64,000 nt of DNA, from contig NZ_JAUOPC010000015.1 of assembly GCF_030546805.1 (NCBI RefSeq), forward strand, positions 1 through 64,000, written 5' to 3'. Made by a program: the position numbers and the translations under genes. Below the pieces are notes generated by a model that saw only the letters and a program-made list of their open reading frames with translations, did not search any database and was not told the DNA's origin. Source of the DNA: Cyclobacterium sp. 1_MG-2023 (GTDB taxonomy: Bacteria; Bacteroidota; Bacteroidia; Cytophagales; Cyclobacteriaceae). Positions 53,241 to 63,176 of the stretch are shown here, piece after piece (position 1 is the first letter of the stretch; every line of letters starts with the position of its first letter).

Positions 53241-54455
53241 TTATTTAATAAGTAGGTTTCTGAATAGCCAGGGCTTGGCATCTGTCGAGTATTTGTCTTC
53301 CCCAACGATATCTAAATCGCCATCTCCGTCTATGTCTGCAATTGCACCTGAATAAATGCCTTTTCCTTCGGCTACTAAGATAGATGTTCGAAATTTACCA
53401 CCTTCATTGATGTAAATTCTGATTTCTCGCTCATCCCAGGCCACAGCAGAGATAATGTCCAAATCTCCATCATTGTCCATATCCGCTAGTTTTGCGCAAT
53501 GGGCCTTATTATAATCTGATTTGACCACATGTTTTGTCCACGCTGATACTTCTTCCGGGTTGGGTGGGCACTCATACCAAGCGAGATCATAATTGTCCCC
53601 TCCATATTTTTTAAAATGTTCGGCTGGGGATAATAAAACATCAGGTCGGCCATCATTATTAATGTCGCCTACTTCTTCCTTGGTGGCTTTATTCACTTCT
53701 TTAAAACCTGCTTCTATATCAAATCTTATAAATTGACCATTTTTAGGATCTTTGGGCGATTTAAACCAATGTCCTGTCATGGTGATATCAGGTATGCCAT
53801 CCCTATTAATGTCTCCAACTGCCAGCCCTTCACCTGCTTGTCCTTCATAGATGGTCTTGGTTTGCCAGTTTTCATTTTCAATCTGAAAGATAATCTTTAA
53901 AGATTCCGGATTTTTATGACGGATTACCACATCTTTTTTGCCATTCAGATCCATGTCTGCCAATCGCATATCATTGGCATGAAAGCCTTCAATGGTGGAT
54001 ATTAGGGAATAATCCCATTGGTCGTAAACCTTCTTTTTACCTGGGTTGATTAATAAATAGACATTGATAGGGCCTGTGCTGTGACCATCATTGCTAAAAA
54101 CCAAGTCCATGTCTCCATCATTGTCCATGTCCTCGCAACGTGCAGCCCCTATAAAATCATCAAATATTACAGGGAGGTTGAAATCATGTTTTATCCATTT
54201 TCCTTTTTTAGTTTGCTCAAACCATGCCAATGTAAATCGGCCTTCAGCATGGGCGCCCCCTTCGAGTACGATCACATCCATTCTGGCATCTCCATTTAAA
54301 TCAGCAACATCTAATGCACTGATTCCGGACACGGTACCCTGTCCAATATCTAAAGGTTTTTCAAAAGTGATGGATTGGCCCTGTACAACTGCTATCGTAA
54401 GTACATACAAAATTGTACTTGCCAGGATTATAGGGGATTTTTTCATGTTTTTCAC
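53241..54455 (-). CDS. FG-GAP/VCBS repeat secreted protein
   Basis: A 404-aa exported protein (signal ending near VVQG). At least seven Ca2+-binding repeat motifs of the DxNxDG type are visible: DLNGDARMD, DMDNDGDMD, DMDLNGKKD, DINRDGIPD, DINNDGRPD, DMDNDGDLD, DIDGDGDLD. This is a seven-bladed beta-propeller of the integrin/FG-GAP type. It probably binds a surface polysaccharide or protein. It is upstream of and co-transcribed with the secreted TIM-barrel gene. Confidence 0.88.
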   Translation of the reverse strand: MKNMKKSPIILASTILYVLTIAVVQGQSITFEKPLDIGQGTVSGISALDVADLNGDARMDVIVLEGGAHAEGRFTLAWFEQTKKGKWIKHDFNLPVIFDDFIGAARCEDMDNDGDMDLVFSNDGHSTGPINVYLLINPGKKKVYDQWDYSLISTIEGFHANDMRLADMDLNGKKDVVIRHKNPESLKIIFQIENENWQTKTIYEGQAGEGLAVGDINRDGIPDITMTGHWFKSPKDPKNGQFIRFDIEAGFKEVNKATKEEVGDINNDGRPDVLLSPAEHFKKYGGDNYDLAWYECPPNPEEVSAWTKHVVKSDYNKAHCAKLADMDNDGDLDIISAVAWDEREIRIYINEGGKFRTSILVAEGKGIYSGAIADIDGDGDLDIVGEDKYSTDAKPWLFRNLLIK

Positions 54456-54705
54456 CGGGTTTATTTGTCATTTAATGCAGGCATTTAAAATTGGATTACC
54501 TGAGCTTTTCCATTTAGAAAGCTTTCTAAAGCTTCCAAAATCACCTTATTTAAAGTAACAGAACAAAAACTGATTCGCTGAAAATCAATTGAATGATTCA
54601 CTAGATAGCAAAAAAGCAGGTTAATATTACTGATTTTGAATTATTAAACGCACATTTCTGCCTTAAAATATTAGATCAATAGGCTCAAATAATTGCTCTA
54701 CCCTC
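54456..54705. other. Gene-free spacer upstream of the FG-GAP gene
   Basis: No coding sequence. TTTAGAAAGCTTTCTAAA at 54515-54532 is an 18-bp perfect palindrome, about 60 bp before the FG-GAP gene start, and could be an operator. Confidence 0.45.
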
Positions 54706-55257
54706 TTAATTGAAAATTACATGATTGAAATAATATTCAGAACAGACCAAACTGTCTTTTTCGGAAGGAGAATAGTTGAACTTGAGATCAACTGCACTTA
54801 AATCCAATGCATTGTAAATGACTACCTGAAGAATACCATTGTCTAAAGGGGTAAGTACATAATCAGGACATTCAGGAATAGTTGTTTCAATGGTGCCGCT
54901 AAAAGGAATTGGGTAGCTTATTTTTAAATAGTACTTGTCTTCGAATAGGAAGGAATCACTTATGATGGGGAAAATATAATTGTAAACTCTCTTTCCCTCT
55001 AGAATAAGGCTTTCATATTGCAATTTGTCATTTAGGTGTATCCGTTGGATAATACTGTCTCTCTTAACGATGTTATGAAAGCCATCTTTCTTTTTAGAGA
55101 GTGCATGAATGGCTTCAGTGCGGGGTTTAATTGGGCTTGAATTAGTCTTTCCCGGTGATAATTTATCCCCCTTAGGTTGGCAAGCAAAGGAAGTTGCTAC
55201 AAACACATAAAAAACCAATAGAATAGTAAAACCTTGTAGATTTAGCTTTTTTTCCAC
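54706..55257 (-). CDS. Hypothetical lipoprotein (GTG start)
   Basis: A 183-aa protein from GTG at 55255-55257, giving a lipoprotein signal LLVFYVFVATSFAC. The frame continues upstream but those residues do not match a signal and overlap the MnmD frame, so GTG is preferred. The mature region is beta-rich and of unknown family (RDSIIQRIHLND.., ECPDYVLTPLDNGILQVVIY). The 16-bp overlap with the mnmD stop implies co-transcription. Confidence 0.6.
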   Translation of the reverse strand: MEKKLNLQGFTILLVFYVFVATSFACQPKGDKLSPGKTNSSPIKPRTEAIHALSKKKDGFHNIVKRDSIIQRIHLNDKLQYESLILEGKRVYNYIFPIISDSFLFEDKYYLKISYPIPFSGTIETTIPECPDYVLTPLDNGILQVVIYNALDLSAVDLKFNYSPSEKDSLVCSEYYFNHVIFN

Positions 55258-55931
55258 CCTCTTGTCATTTCTTTTTTTCCCGGAGGGCCGGGTACTTCGT
55301 CCAGGCTCAAGCCAAGGGTTTGTAAGTTCTTTTTGAGGTGACCTGCAGCACAGTAGGTAACAAAAGCTGCAGATGGGTTCATACTGTTTTCGATTTTTTC
55401 CAGCATTTCCAAGGTCCAAAGTTCTGGTTGTTTTTTTGGTGAAAAGGCGTCAAAAAACACCAGATCTGTAGGGTAAAGTTGCACCTCCTGGAGGGTCGTT
55501 TTCTCTTTTTTGATGTTGAAATAATCCGTCATTGGCATTCCCTTGTCCCATTCCATTTGGTGAAGGCGTTTGAAATAGCCGTTGAAATGCGTTAGGGTTT
55601 CATCAAGTTGCGTAAAATTAAGGGCCTCGTATATCTGTTTCTCCAATGGATAAGGTTCTATGGTATGGTAGAGCACAGGTACTTGATTTTGTTCTGCCCA
55701 GATCAAAGTCAGCCATGCATTCAGGCCCGTTCCAAAGCCTACTTCAAAAATACGGATAGGAAACTTCCCCCTATTTCTCGCGTACCAAGCATCCAGTCCA
55801 TAAAGAAAAAAAACATGGATAGACTCTTTGTAAGCCCCATGAGAAGAGTGATAGCTTTCATTGATATTAGGGAGATATACTGAATGGGAGCCGTCTTCTG
55901 TCGTTATGATTTTTGGTTCTTGATTTTCCAT
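55242..55931 (-). CDS. mnmD: tRNA 5-methylaminomethyl-2-thiouridine methyltransferase MnmD
   Basis: A 229-aa SAM-dependent methyltransferase: EVGFGTGLNAWLTL (glycine motif), HTIEPYPLEKQIYEAL, DLVFFDAFSPKKQPELW and TYCAAGHLKKNLQTLGL. This matches the stand-alone MnmD (or N-terminal MnmC) family completing mnm5s2U34. The Met at 55931 is chosen over one 36 bp upstream, which overlaps ispF. It lies 11 bp from ispF on the same strand. Confidence 0.9.
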   Translation of the reverse strand: MENQEPKIITTEDGSHSVYLPNINESYHSSHGAYKESIHVFFLYGLDAWYARNRGKFPIRIFEVGFGTGLNAWLTLIWAEQNQVPVLYHTIEPYPLEKQIYEALNFTQLDETLTHFNGYFKRLHQMEWDKGMPMTDYFNIKKEKTTLQEVQLYPTDLVFFDAFSPKKQPELWTLEMLEKIENSMNPSAAFVTYCAAGHLKKNLQTLGLSLDEVPGPPGKKEMTRGWKKS

Positions 55932-55942
55932 GTTGTTGACGA

Positions 55943-56422
55943 TTATGGGTGGATCAAAGCTACACAATAAGCAGAGACGCCTTCTTCACGGCCTACAAAT
56001 CCCAAGCGCTCTGTAGTTGTAGCCTTCAAGGATAGTTTATTGTCTTCGATATTCATTACCTCAGCAAGACAAGCTTTCATGGCCGGAATATGAGGGTTGA
56101 TTTTTGGTTGTTGCAAGCAGATGGTTACATCCAGGTTCCCTATTTGGTAGCCTTCTTTCTTCAAAAGTTCCATGACCTCCTTGAGTAAAATTTTACTGTC
56201 AATTCCCTTATATTGGGGATCTTGATCAGAAAAATGATATCCAATATCTCTTAGGTTAGCTGCACCCAAAAGGGCATCACAGATGACATGGATAAGCACA
56301 TCAGCATCCGAATGGCCAACAGCTCCTTTGCTATGGGGAATCAATATTCCTCCCAACCAAAATTCTTCACCCTCTTTTAATTGGTGAACATCATATCCAA
56401 ATCCTATGCGAAAAGCACTCAT
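55943..56422 (-). CDS. ispF: 2-C-methyl-D-erythritol 2,4-cyclodiphosphate synthase
   Basis: A 159-aa trimeric enzyme of the MEP isoprenoid pathway. Metal ligands Asp11 and His13 (FGYDVHQL) and His45 (HSDADVLIHVICDALLG) are present, with the CDP-binding TTTERLGFVGREEG near the end. This shows the host uses the MEP pathway, and could supply the prenyl donor for the upstream EboC. It is 11 bp from the M16 protease gene. Confidence 0.97.
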   Translation of the reverse strand: MSAFRIGFGYDVHQLKEGEEFWLGGILIPHSKGAVGHSDADVLIHVICDALLGAANLRDIGYHFSDQDPQYKGIDSKILLKEVMELLKKEGYQIGNLDVTICLQQPKINPHIPAMKACLAEVMNIEDNKLSLKATTTERLGFVGREEGVSAYCVALIHP

Positions 56423-56433
56423 AATTTAAAGTT

Positions 56434-57696
56434 TTAAAGGTTATCTGGCGATCCATTATTAGGTGCACATTTATAATAAACTACAGAGGAAAGCTCGTCT
56501 CTGAGGTATTCATGTGTAGCCAATTGTATCTCATCTACAGTAATCGCCATTTTTCGATCAAACTCTGCATTCATAAGCAGCGGATCTCCCAAATATGCAT
56601 AATAGGCCAATTTCATGGCTCTTCCAAGCAGGGAAACGGATTCATAGGTCTGCATGGCCTCTGCCTGGTTTTTAATCTTTTGAAGATTGGTTGGATCAAT
56701 TGGCTCATTTTTAAAGTCTTCAAGCGTCTTGTCCAGTTCTTTTTCAGCCTCCTCGGCAGTCACGCCTTTCTCCATTTTTCCCGTGATGATTAAGAGTCCC
56801 GGGTCAATATTGCCTAGAACATAGGCTTGACAATTGGCAAAGAGAGAGGAGTTTTTAATCAATTTCTTCTCCAAAAGAGAGGACCTTCCAAAACCCAAAA
56901 TGTCGGAAATAAGGTCGCATGTAAGGTAATTGTTTTCTAGTCTTCCCGGAATCTTATATACTTTATACAAAGCCTCTGTAGGTACATTGGCAAATACTTG
57001 CTTTCTCCTTATACGATCTTGTTGGGGTTCAGAAAGTATCGTTTTTGGGGTAGTCTTTCCTCTTGGGATTTCATCAAACCAGTGCTCAACTCTAGCCTTT
57101 ACTTCTTGATAGTTAACCTTTCCTGCGATGCAAAGGACGGCATTGTTTGGGGCGTAGTTTTGCTCATAAAAATTCTGCAGTTCATCCTTTTTAAACCCTT
57201 CAATGTCTGCTATTTTTTCACCGATGGTTGGCCATCGGTAAGGGTGCTTTTCAAAGGCCAATTGCCTCACATGATGCATGGCATCTCCATAAGGTTGGTT
57301 GAGGTAGCGCTGTTTGAATTCTTCAATCACCACTTGCTTTTGGGTGTTAATAGGCTTTTCCTTAAGGTTAAGGTAACGCATTCGATCCGATTCCAGCCAA
57401 AGGGCTGTGTCCAGATTAATTGCGGGAAGGGTAATGTAAAAGTTGGTGATATCAGTATTGGTAAATGCATTGCATTCACCTCCAACCCTTTCTAAGGCAG
57501 TATCAAATTCAGGGATATTCTTTGAACCTGAAAACATAAGGTGTTCAAAGTAATGGGCTAAGCCAGATTTACCGGCTTCCTCATTTCTGGAACCTACCTT
57601 ATACAAAAGGTTGACTACAGCCATTTCTGAAGAATGGTCTTCATGGACCAGTACCTGAAGTCCATTGTCCAGAGTAAAAGATTTATAGTTGATCAT
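56434..57696 (-). CDS. M16 family zinc peptidase (insulinase-like)
   Basis: A 420-aa protein with the inverted zinc motif H48YFEH52 in GLAHYFEHLMFSG, and a third ligand Glu in VVIEEFKQRYLNQPYG about 75 residues later. The C-terminal half is the inactive-like second domain. It is shorter than pitrilysin and resembles single-chain processing peptidases of Bacteroidota. No signal peptide, so cytosolic. Confidence 0.92.
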   Translation of the reverse strand: MINYKSFTLDNGLQVLVHEDHSSEMAVVNLLYKVGSRNEEAGKSGLAHYFEHLMFSGSKNIPEFDTALERVGGECNAFTNTDITNFYITLPAINLDTALWLESDRMRYLNLKEKPINTQKQVVIEEFKQRYLNQPYGDAMHHVRQLAFEKHPYRWPTIGEKIADIEGFKKDELQNFYEQNYAPNNAVLCIAGKVNYQEVKARVEHWFDEIPRGKTTPKTILSEPQQDRIRRKQVFANVPTEALYKVYKIPGRLENNYLTCDLISDILGFGRSSLLEKKLIKNSSLFANCQAYVLGNIDPGLLIITGKMEKGVTAEEAEKELDKTLEDFKNEPIDPTNLQKIKNQAEAMQTYESVSLLGRAMKLAYYAYLGDPLLMNAEFDRKMAITVDEIQLATHEYLRDELSSVVYYKCAPNNGSPDNL

Positions 57697-57746
57697 AGAA
57701 TAAAGGCAAAAGTAATAAATTTTCTACCCATCCTGTATCCTTTCAA

Positions 57747-57953
57747 TTAAATTGATTCACCTTTATAGCCTGATTGATCAAGTGCCGCCTTTATTTCCTC
57801 TATCTCAATATCTCCTTGTACAGTTAAAATCCTATCATGTGAGGTTAAATCTACTTCCCAATGTTTTGCCTTTAAATTGTCCATTGCCGGGGTAATCGCA
57901 GCCACACATGCACCACATTTAACATTCGTTTTAAGTTTGACCTGTTTGTTCAT
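57747..57953 (-). CDS. Heavy-metal-associated (copper chaperone-like) protein
   Basis: A 68-aa ferredoxin-like HMA protein: KTNVKCGACVAAI with C13 and C16 (CxxC), then a conserved strand HDRILTVQGDIEIEEIKAAL. It binds Cu(I) and presumably hands it to the CopA ATPase encoded 89 bp away upstream, with which it may share a transcript. Confidence 0.9.
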   Translation of the reverse strand: MNKQVKLKTNVKCGACVAAITPAMDNLKAKHWEVDLTSHDRILTVQGDIEIEEIKAALDQSGYKGESI

Positions 57954-58042
57954 TTTTCTAAATTTTTGTTTTTATTATAAAACCATCTATTTTTTAAATA
58001 AGCCATTTTAGCTTTTCTTTGAAGGCAATAGCTAAGTTCTAA

Positions 58043-60241
58043 TCAACTGTATTTTAGCCGTAAACTATTGCCGACAACTGATAAGGAGCTAAGAGCCATT
58101 GCGGAGCCGGCAATCATTGGGTTAAGTAAAAATCCGGATATGGGATACAACAATCCGGCAGCAATGGGTATGCCAATGATATTGTAAATAAAGGCCCAAA
58201 ATAAATTTTGACGGATGGTGGCAACTGTGTTTTTACTCAACTTTAATAAATCGGTAATGGCCATAAGGTCGGCATGTATCAGCGTGACCTGAGCCGTTTC
58301 CATGGCAATATCGGTTCCACCACCCATAGCAATGCCTAAATCTGCTAAAACCAATGCTTCACTGTCATTAATGCCGTCTCCTACCATGCCCACTTTGTGC
58401 CCTTCTTCCTGTAATTTTTTTATGTATTCCCCTTTGTCTTGAGGCAGTAAGCCACTTTGAAAATTGGTTATACCTACTTCTCCGGCGATGCTTGCAGCTG
58501 TTTTTTCTTGATCACCGGTGAGCATGTGAACAGTTATCCCCAATTTAGTTAATTGAGCAATGGCTGCTTTAGAAGTTTCTCTTAGCTTATCAGCGATGGA
58601 AACAACCCCCACCACTTCCTTTCCTTTGGCCATGTATACCACAATATTGCCTTGGGCAAGCATTTCATCGGCTGCTTGAGACAGGCTTAGGTCGATGCTG
58701 CTACCCAAAGACTTCAACCATTTCAAATTTCCGATAGCATATTGCGCTCCATCAAATTGTCCCATCACTCCCTTGCCGGTAAAGGTATTGAATGCCATTA
58801 ATTGACCTGGTGCTTTCTCTTCCGAGAAATAATCCGAAATGGCTGAAGCCAAGGGATGCTCACTTTTTTCTTCCAGCGCCCGAAATACTGTGGCCATGGA
58901 CTTTTCATTTACACCTGATTTCCAAATCACTTGTTGTACACTAGGTTTACCTTCAGTGATTGTTCCGGTTTTGTCCAGAATCAGGCTGTCTATTTTTTTT
59001 CCATTTTCAAGGCTTTCGGCATCCCTTACCAAAATTCCTAAGGAGGCAGCTTTGCCGATTCCCACCATTATGGCCGTAGGTGTGGCAAGCCCGAGTGCAC
59101 AGGGGCAGGCAATAACAAGTACTGTTATGGCAGAGAGCATGCCCCTTAAAATGGCATCATCTGCCCCACTAAGCGACCATATGATAAAGGTAATCAGAGA
59201 GATGGCCAAAACGGTAGGGACAAATATTTTTGTAACCTTGTCCACTGTTTTCTGAATGGGTGCTTTTGAACCTTGGGCTTGCTTTACCCTAGCGATTATG
59301 CTGGAAAGTAAGGTTTCTGACTTGCTTTTATTGGACTTAAATTCAAAACTCCCACTTTGGTTGATGGTTCCTGCGTAAACGGAGTCTCCATTGCTTTTTT
59401 CTACTGCCAAAGGTTCTCCGGTGAGCATGCTTTCGTCCACATAGGATTGGCCTTGTGTAAGTATGCCGTCCAAAGGGATTTTTTGTCCGGGTTTCACCAA
59501 GATTGTTTCCCCGGGTAGCACCTCTGAAACATTCATTTGGATGGCTTTTCCCTCCCGGATGACTGTTAAGTCCGTGGGCTGAAGGCCGATGAGATTTTTT
59601 AAGGATTCTGAGGTACCTGCTTTTGCTCTTGTTTCCATTAATCTGCCAAGCAAAATAAAAAAGATGATGACGGCAGCCGCTTCAAAGTAAACATGAGGGG
59701 TCATTCCACGGGATTCCAGCCAATCCGGAAAAAAAGTGTTAAATGAACTGTAAAGGTAGGCTACCCCAGTACTCAGGGCCACCAAGGTATCCATATTGGT
59801 ATTCCCTTTCTTGATTTGCTTGTAAGCGTTGATAAAAAAAGCATTTCCGAATATGGCCAGTATTGGACTGGTCAAGGCCCACATGATCAGATTGGCATAA
59901 GGGATCTCCGGCCAAACCATGCCAATTAGAAATACAGGAAGTGCCAATATTCCTGAATAAAGGGTTTTCTTTTTAAGTTCTTTTAATTCAGCGGCCTTTA
60001 TGGCTTCCAAGTCCTCCGGTTTATCGAGGTCGATTAATAAATCATAGCCTATGGATTGGATGTTTTTCTTGGCCTCAGATAGGTCCATTCCTTCTTTTTC
60101 TAAGGAAATAATGGCAGACTGGTTGGCATAGTTTACACTTGCAGATTGTATGCCCTTTGTTTCTTTTAGCATGGATTCCACGCTGACCGCACATGCAGCG
60201 CAACTCATTCCGGAAATAGGTACTTCAATTGTCTTGCTCAT
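58043..60241 (-). CDS. copA: Copper-translocating P-type ATPase
   Basis: A 732-aa P1B-ATPase with one N-terminal HMA domain (GMSCAAC, C14/C17), a copper-site CPC in [21 protein letters not shown], phosphorylation loop [21 protein letters not shown] and [10 protein letters not shown]. It exports Cu(I) from the cytoplasm. The chaperone-like gene lies downstream. It is divergent from bshC, whose product makes the thiol bacillithiol, a plausible link in metal tolerance. Confidence 0.95.
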   Translation of the reverse strand: MSKTIEVPISGMSCAACAVSVESMLKETKGIQSASVNYANQSAIISLEKEGMDLSEAKKNIQSIGYDLLIDLDKPEDLEAIKAAELKELKKKTLYSGILALPVFLIGMVWPEIPYANLIMWALTSPILAIFGNAFFINAYKQIKKGNTNMDTLVALSTGVAYLYSSFNTFFPDWLESRGMTPHVYFEAAAVIIFFILLGRLMETRAKAGTSESLKNLIGLQPTDLTVIREGKAIQMNVSEVLPGETILVKPGQKIPLDGILTQGQSYVDESMLTGEPLAVEKSNGDSVYAGTINQSGSFEFKSNKSKSETLLSSIIARVKQAQGSKAPIQKTVDKVTKIFVPTVLAISLITFIIWSLSGADDAILRGMLSAITVLVIACPCALGLATPTAIMVGIGKAASLGILVRDAESLENGKKIDSLILDKTGTITEGKPSVQQVIWKSGVNEKSMATVFRALEEKSEHPLASAISDYFSEEKAPGQLMAFNTFTGKGVMGQFDGAQYAIGNLKWLKSLGSSIDLSLSQAADEMLAQGNIVVYMAKGKEVVGVVSIADKLRETSKAAIAQLTKLGITVHMLTGDQEKTAASIAGEVGITNFQSGLLPQDKGEYIKKLQEEGHKVGMVGDGINDSEALVLADLGIAMGGGTDIAMETAQVTLIHADLMAITDLLKLSKNTVATIRQNLFWAFIYNIIGIPIAAGLLYPISGFLLNPMIAGSAMALSSLSVVGNSLRLKYS

Positions 60242-60423
60242 GATAGAAAGCTAGTTTATTGCTCAAAATTACGAAGCGTATGCTGGTTTATTGTTACAGA
60301 ATTTTTGAAAAAATGTATAACTTGCCCCACTATTTGTCGGCAATTTAGGTGAACTTTACTATCCCTTTGCCCGTTTTAATGGTTTCAATACCTGCCTTTA
60401 TAAAAATTGAAATTGCATCCTTT

Positions 60424-62019
60424 ATGTTAAAGTCCAGCTTAGACCCGGCCTGTACCGGCCTGTTTTCATCACTTTTTTTAGATTATATTCATAAAGAGGA
60501 GTCAGTAAAACAGTTTTATAAGGAGTTTCCCGATTTAGAGCAATTTAAAAAATCTTTGCCCAAAAAGCATTTTGAGCAAGAGAAAAGGGACAGCCTTGTC
60601 AAAGTGCTGGAAAAGCAATATGAGGGACTTGAAGGTTCAAAGGTTAAGGCCAACATTCAGCAATTAAAACAAGCCAATACTTTTACGGTTACCACAGGTC
60701 ACCAATTAAACTTGATGACCGGACCTTCTTATTTTATTTATAAGATTGTTTCAACCATTGCGCTGGCAGATAAGCTTAAAAAAGAAAACCCGGATTACCA
60801 TTTTGTTCCGGTATATTGGATGGCCACAGAAGATCATGATTTTGCTGAAATCAACCATTTTTATTTCGATGGAAAGAATTATGAATGGGAAACAGATCAA
60901 AAAGGAGCCGTAGGCGAATTTATTTTAGATGAAACTTTAAAAAAACTAATAGGAGAATTACATTTTCTTCCTGAGTTTTTCAAAACAGCCTATACCCAAA
61001 GCAAGCTTTTGAAAGAGGCTGTCAGGAAATACGTTCATCATTTATTTGCAGACAGGGGATTGGTGATCATTGACGCCAATGAAAAGGAATTGAAGCAATT
61101 GTTTGTGCCTGTCATTAAGGATGATGTTTTGAATGCCACCGCCAATAACCTGGTGAATGACTGTAATATTGCCTTGGAAAATGCAGGTTATTCCACCCAA
61201 ATATTTCCTAGAGAAATTAATTTCTTCTATATGGAAAAGGGTCGTAGAGAAAGGTTGATTTTAACAGATGGTTTATTTGAAACCCACGATGGGGAAAACA
61301 GATGGACAGAAGCTGAAATGACGGCGCTAATAGAAGAAAAGCCGGAGAATTTTAGCCCCAATGTAGTCATGCGCCCACTGTACCAAGAGGTGATTTTACC
61401 CAATTTGGCCTATCTAGGTGGCCCGGCGGAAGTGGCTTATTGGTTTCAACTGAAAAATGTTTTTGCCCATTATTCAGTAGATTATCCATTTTTACTCCCA
61501 AGAAATTTCGCCATGATTTTAACTTCTCCCCTACAGCGTAAAATGAATAAGCTGGGGTTGAATGAGAAGGAACTGTTCCTGCCTTTGGATGATTTGCGGA
61601 TAAAGTATGTAAAAGAAAATTCTGATCAGGACCTTGAGCTTCAGGAGGAAAGAGATAAATTAAATCATATCTATAAATCTTTAGAAGAAAAGTCCAGCGG
61701 AATGGATGCTACTTTGACTTATGCCGTTCGGGCTGCATATAAGCGCAATGAAAAGATTTTAGACCAAGTGGCGACGAAGTTTCGTAAAGCAGAAGAGAGG
61801 AAGAAGTCTACAGCCATACAACAAATAGCAGCGATTAAAAGGGAGCTATTTCCGCTAGGAACTTTGCAGGAAAGAAAAATCAACTTTCTGGAGTTCTATT
61901 TAAGTAATCCGGAATTTATAAAAGAGCTTTTTGATACCTTTGACCCGTTAAACTTTGATTTTATTCTTCTAAAGGAAAATGGTGACAAAAGAAGTATTAA
62001 GACAGCAACTCAGGAATAA
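60424..62019 (+). CDS. bshC: Bacillithiol biosynthesis cysteine-adding enzyme BshC
   Basis: A 531-aa protein. Met at 60424 gives the family N-terminus MLKSSLDPACTGLFSSLFLDYI; upstream codons (from 60349) look non-coding. Conserved regions include TVTTGHQLNLMTGPSYFIYKIVS, PVYWMATEDHDFAEINHF, LPNLAYLGGPAEVAYW and a long C-terminal coiled coil (residues ~430-495). It adds Cys to GlcN-malate in bacillithiol synthesis. It overlaps the next gene by 41 bp. Confidence 0.93.
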   Translation: MLKSSLDPACTGLFSSLFLDYIHKEESVKQFYKEFPDLEQFKKSLPKKHFEQEKRDSLVKVLEKQYEGLEGSKVKANIQQLKQANTFTVTTGHQLNLMTGPSYFIYKIVSTIALADKLKKENPDYHFVPVYWMATEDHDFAEINHFYFDGKNYEWETDQKGAVGEFILDETLKKLIGELHFLPEFFKTAYTQSKLLKEAVRKYVHHLFADRGLVIIDANEKELKQLFVPVIKDDVLNATANNLVNDCNIALENAGYSTQIFPREINFFYMEKGRRERLILTDGLFETHDGENRWTEAEMTALIEEKPENFSPNVVMRPLYQEVILPNLAYLGGPAEVAYWFQLKNVFAHYSVDYPFLLPRNFAMILTSPLQRKMNKLGLNEKELFLPLDDLRIKYVKENSDQDLELQEERDKLNHIYKSLEEKSSGMDATLTYAVRAAYKRNEKILDQVATKFRKAEERKKSTAIQQIAAIKRELFPLGTLQERKINFLEFYLSNPEFIKELFDTFDPLNFDFILLKENGDKRSIKTATQE

Positions 62020-62563
62020 CCGCCTCGCATTGGGAGTTGAGGAGCGTGAAGTCTTCTCCCGGAAGATTACTACAAATTGCTTATCATTCTTAAAGGAATT
62101 TCCGGAGATTAAACATATTCATTTGTTTTTGCCTATAAAAAAACTTCTTGAAGTAAATACGGTACCATTATTGCAATCACTTTTTCACCTGAATTATCAT
62201 GTATACAGTTCGATTACTGTTCATAATACGCGAAAAATGGCTACGGTGAAATTGACCCCGGAAACAGTTTTTGAGAATGATAAGTTGGGTATTCCTGTTC
62301 CTAAAGATCCGGTTTTATTAGAAGATCCAAAGCCGGTTGAACTGGTATTTGTACCATTATTGGGTATTGATTCAAGGGGGAATAGAATAGGCTACGGATT
62401 AGGGTTTTATGACAAGTTTTTTGGGGAACTAAGTGATGGTGTGATGAAGGTCGGATTGTCTTTTAATGCGCCGTTATCCGAAGAAATTCCTCATGAACCT
62501 CATGATGTTCCCTTGGACGGTTGTATCCATCCTGAGGGGATCACTCTTTTTGAGAACTATTAA
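61979..62563 (+). CDS. 5-formyltetrahydrofolate cyclo-ligase
   Basis: A 194-aa enzyme converting 5-formyl-THF to 5,10-methenyl-THF with ATP. Signatures are LRQQLRNNRLAL at the N-terminus, and the loop GIDSRGNRIGYGLGFYDKFF near residue 134-153. The first ~14 codons overlap the end of bshC; no in-frame Met nearer the conserved region is evident, so 61979 is retained. Confidence 0.93.
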   Translation: MVTKEVLRQQLRNNRLALGVEEREVFSRKITTNCLSFLKEFPEIKHIHLFLPIKKLLEVNTVPLLQSLFHLNYHVYSSITVHNTRKMATVKLTPETVFENDKLGIPVPKDPVLLEDPKPVELVFVPLLGIDSRGNRIGYGLGFYDKFFGELSDGVMKVGLSFNAPLSEEIPHEPHDVPLDGCIHPEGITLFENY

Positions 62564-62579
62564 TTAAACAACTATAAAA

Positions 62580-63053
62580 ATGATGAAAAATGTAATGTTT
62601 GCCGTAATGGCATTGGTACTCATGTTTTCTTTATCTAATGAAAGCAAGGCTCAAGCGTATAATACTGGCGTTGGTTTGCGCTTAGGGGCAAGTAGCGGAT
62701 TAAGCGTGAAGCATTTTATAAGCCAAGATGCAGCTCTTGAGGGTATTTTGCATACCCGATGGAGAGGTCTTTTGATTACCGGTCTTTATGAAGTTCACAA
62801 AGATATAGAAGATGTAGATGGCTTGAATTGGTTTTACGGGGGAGGAGCCCATATAGGGAGTTGGAACAACAGTTCCAAATATGATTACAGTGGATCAACA
62901 GTTGTTGGTATTGATGGTATCATTGGTTTGGAGTATGTTTTAGAAGAGCTTCCCCTTAATTTTTCCCTGGATTTTAAACCTGCTATCAATCTAGTAAATA
63001 GCGGTGGCTTTTGGGGGGACGAATTCGCCCTTTCTGTCAGGTATATTTTTTAA
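62580..63053 (+). CDS. Small outer-membrane beta-barrel protein
   Basis: A 157-aa exported protein (signal ending near SKAQ). Alternating strands (YNTGVGLRLGASSGLSVKHFI, LLITGLYEVHKDI, FYGGGAHIGSW, VVGIDGIIGLEYVL) end in a terminal Phe (FALSVRYIF), the signal for outer-membrane insertion. It resembles small eight-stranded barrels. Its function is unknown. Confidence 0.75.
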   Translation: MMKNVMFAVMALVLMFSLSNESKAQAYNTGVGLRLGASSGLSVKHFISQDAALEGILHTRWRGLLITGLYEVHKDIEDVDGLNWFYGGGAHIGSWNNSSKYDYSGSTVVGIDGIIGLEYVLEELPLNFSLDFKPAINLVNSGGFWGDEFALSVRYIF

Positions 63054-63146
63054 TCAAAGTTAGGCTACAAACTACTGTGGTTCATGATTTTGGCTTATTG
63101 TCGTTCTAGGCATTTGGTGAGTCACTTAAACCTTTCAATAATGGTC

Positions 63147-63176
63147 TTCTCTTGGTTTTAATCAAAACCAAGAGAA
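63147..63176. terminator. Bidirectional terminator
   Basis: TTCTCTTGGTTTT (63147-63159) with AAAACCAAGAGAA (63164-63176), a perfect 13-bp stem, lies at the convergent junction and overlaps the end of the minus-strand gene. Confidence 0.8.

Noticed and set aside
54706-55419. 237-aa version of the minus-strand lipoprotein
   Set aside because: The first 54 codons overlap mnmD out of frame and lack a signal; GTG at 55257 restores a lipoprotein signal.
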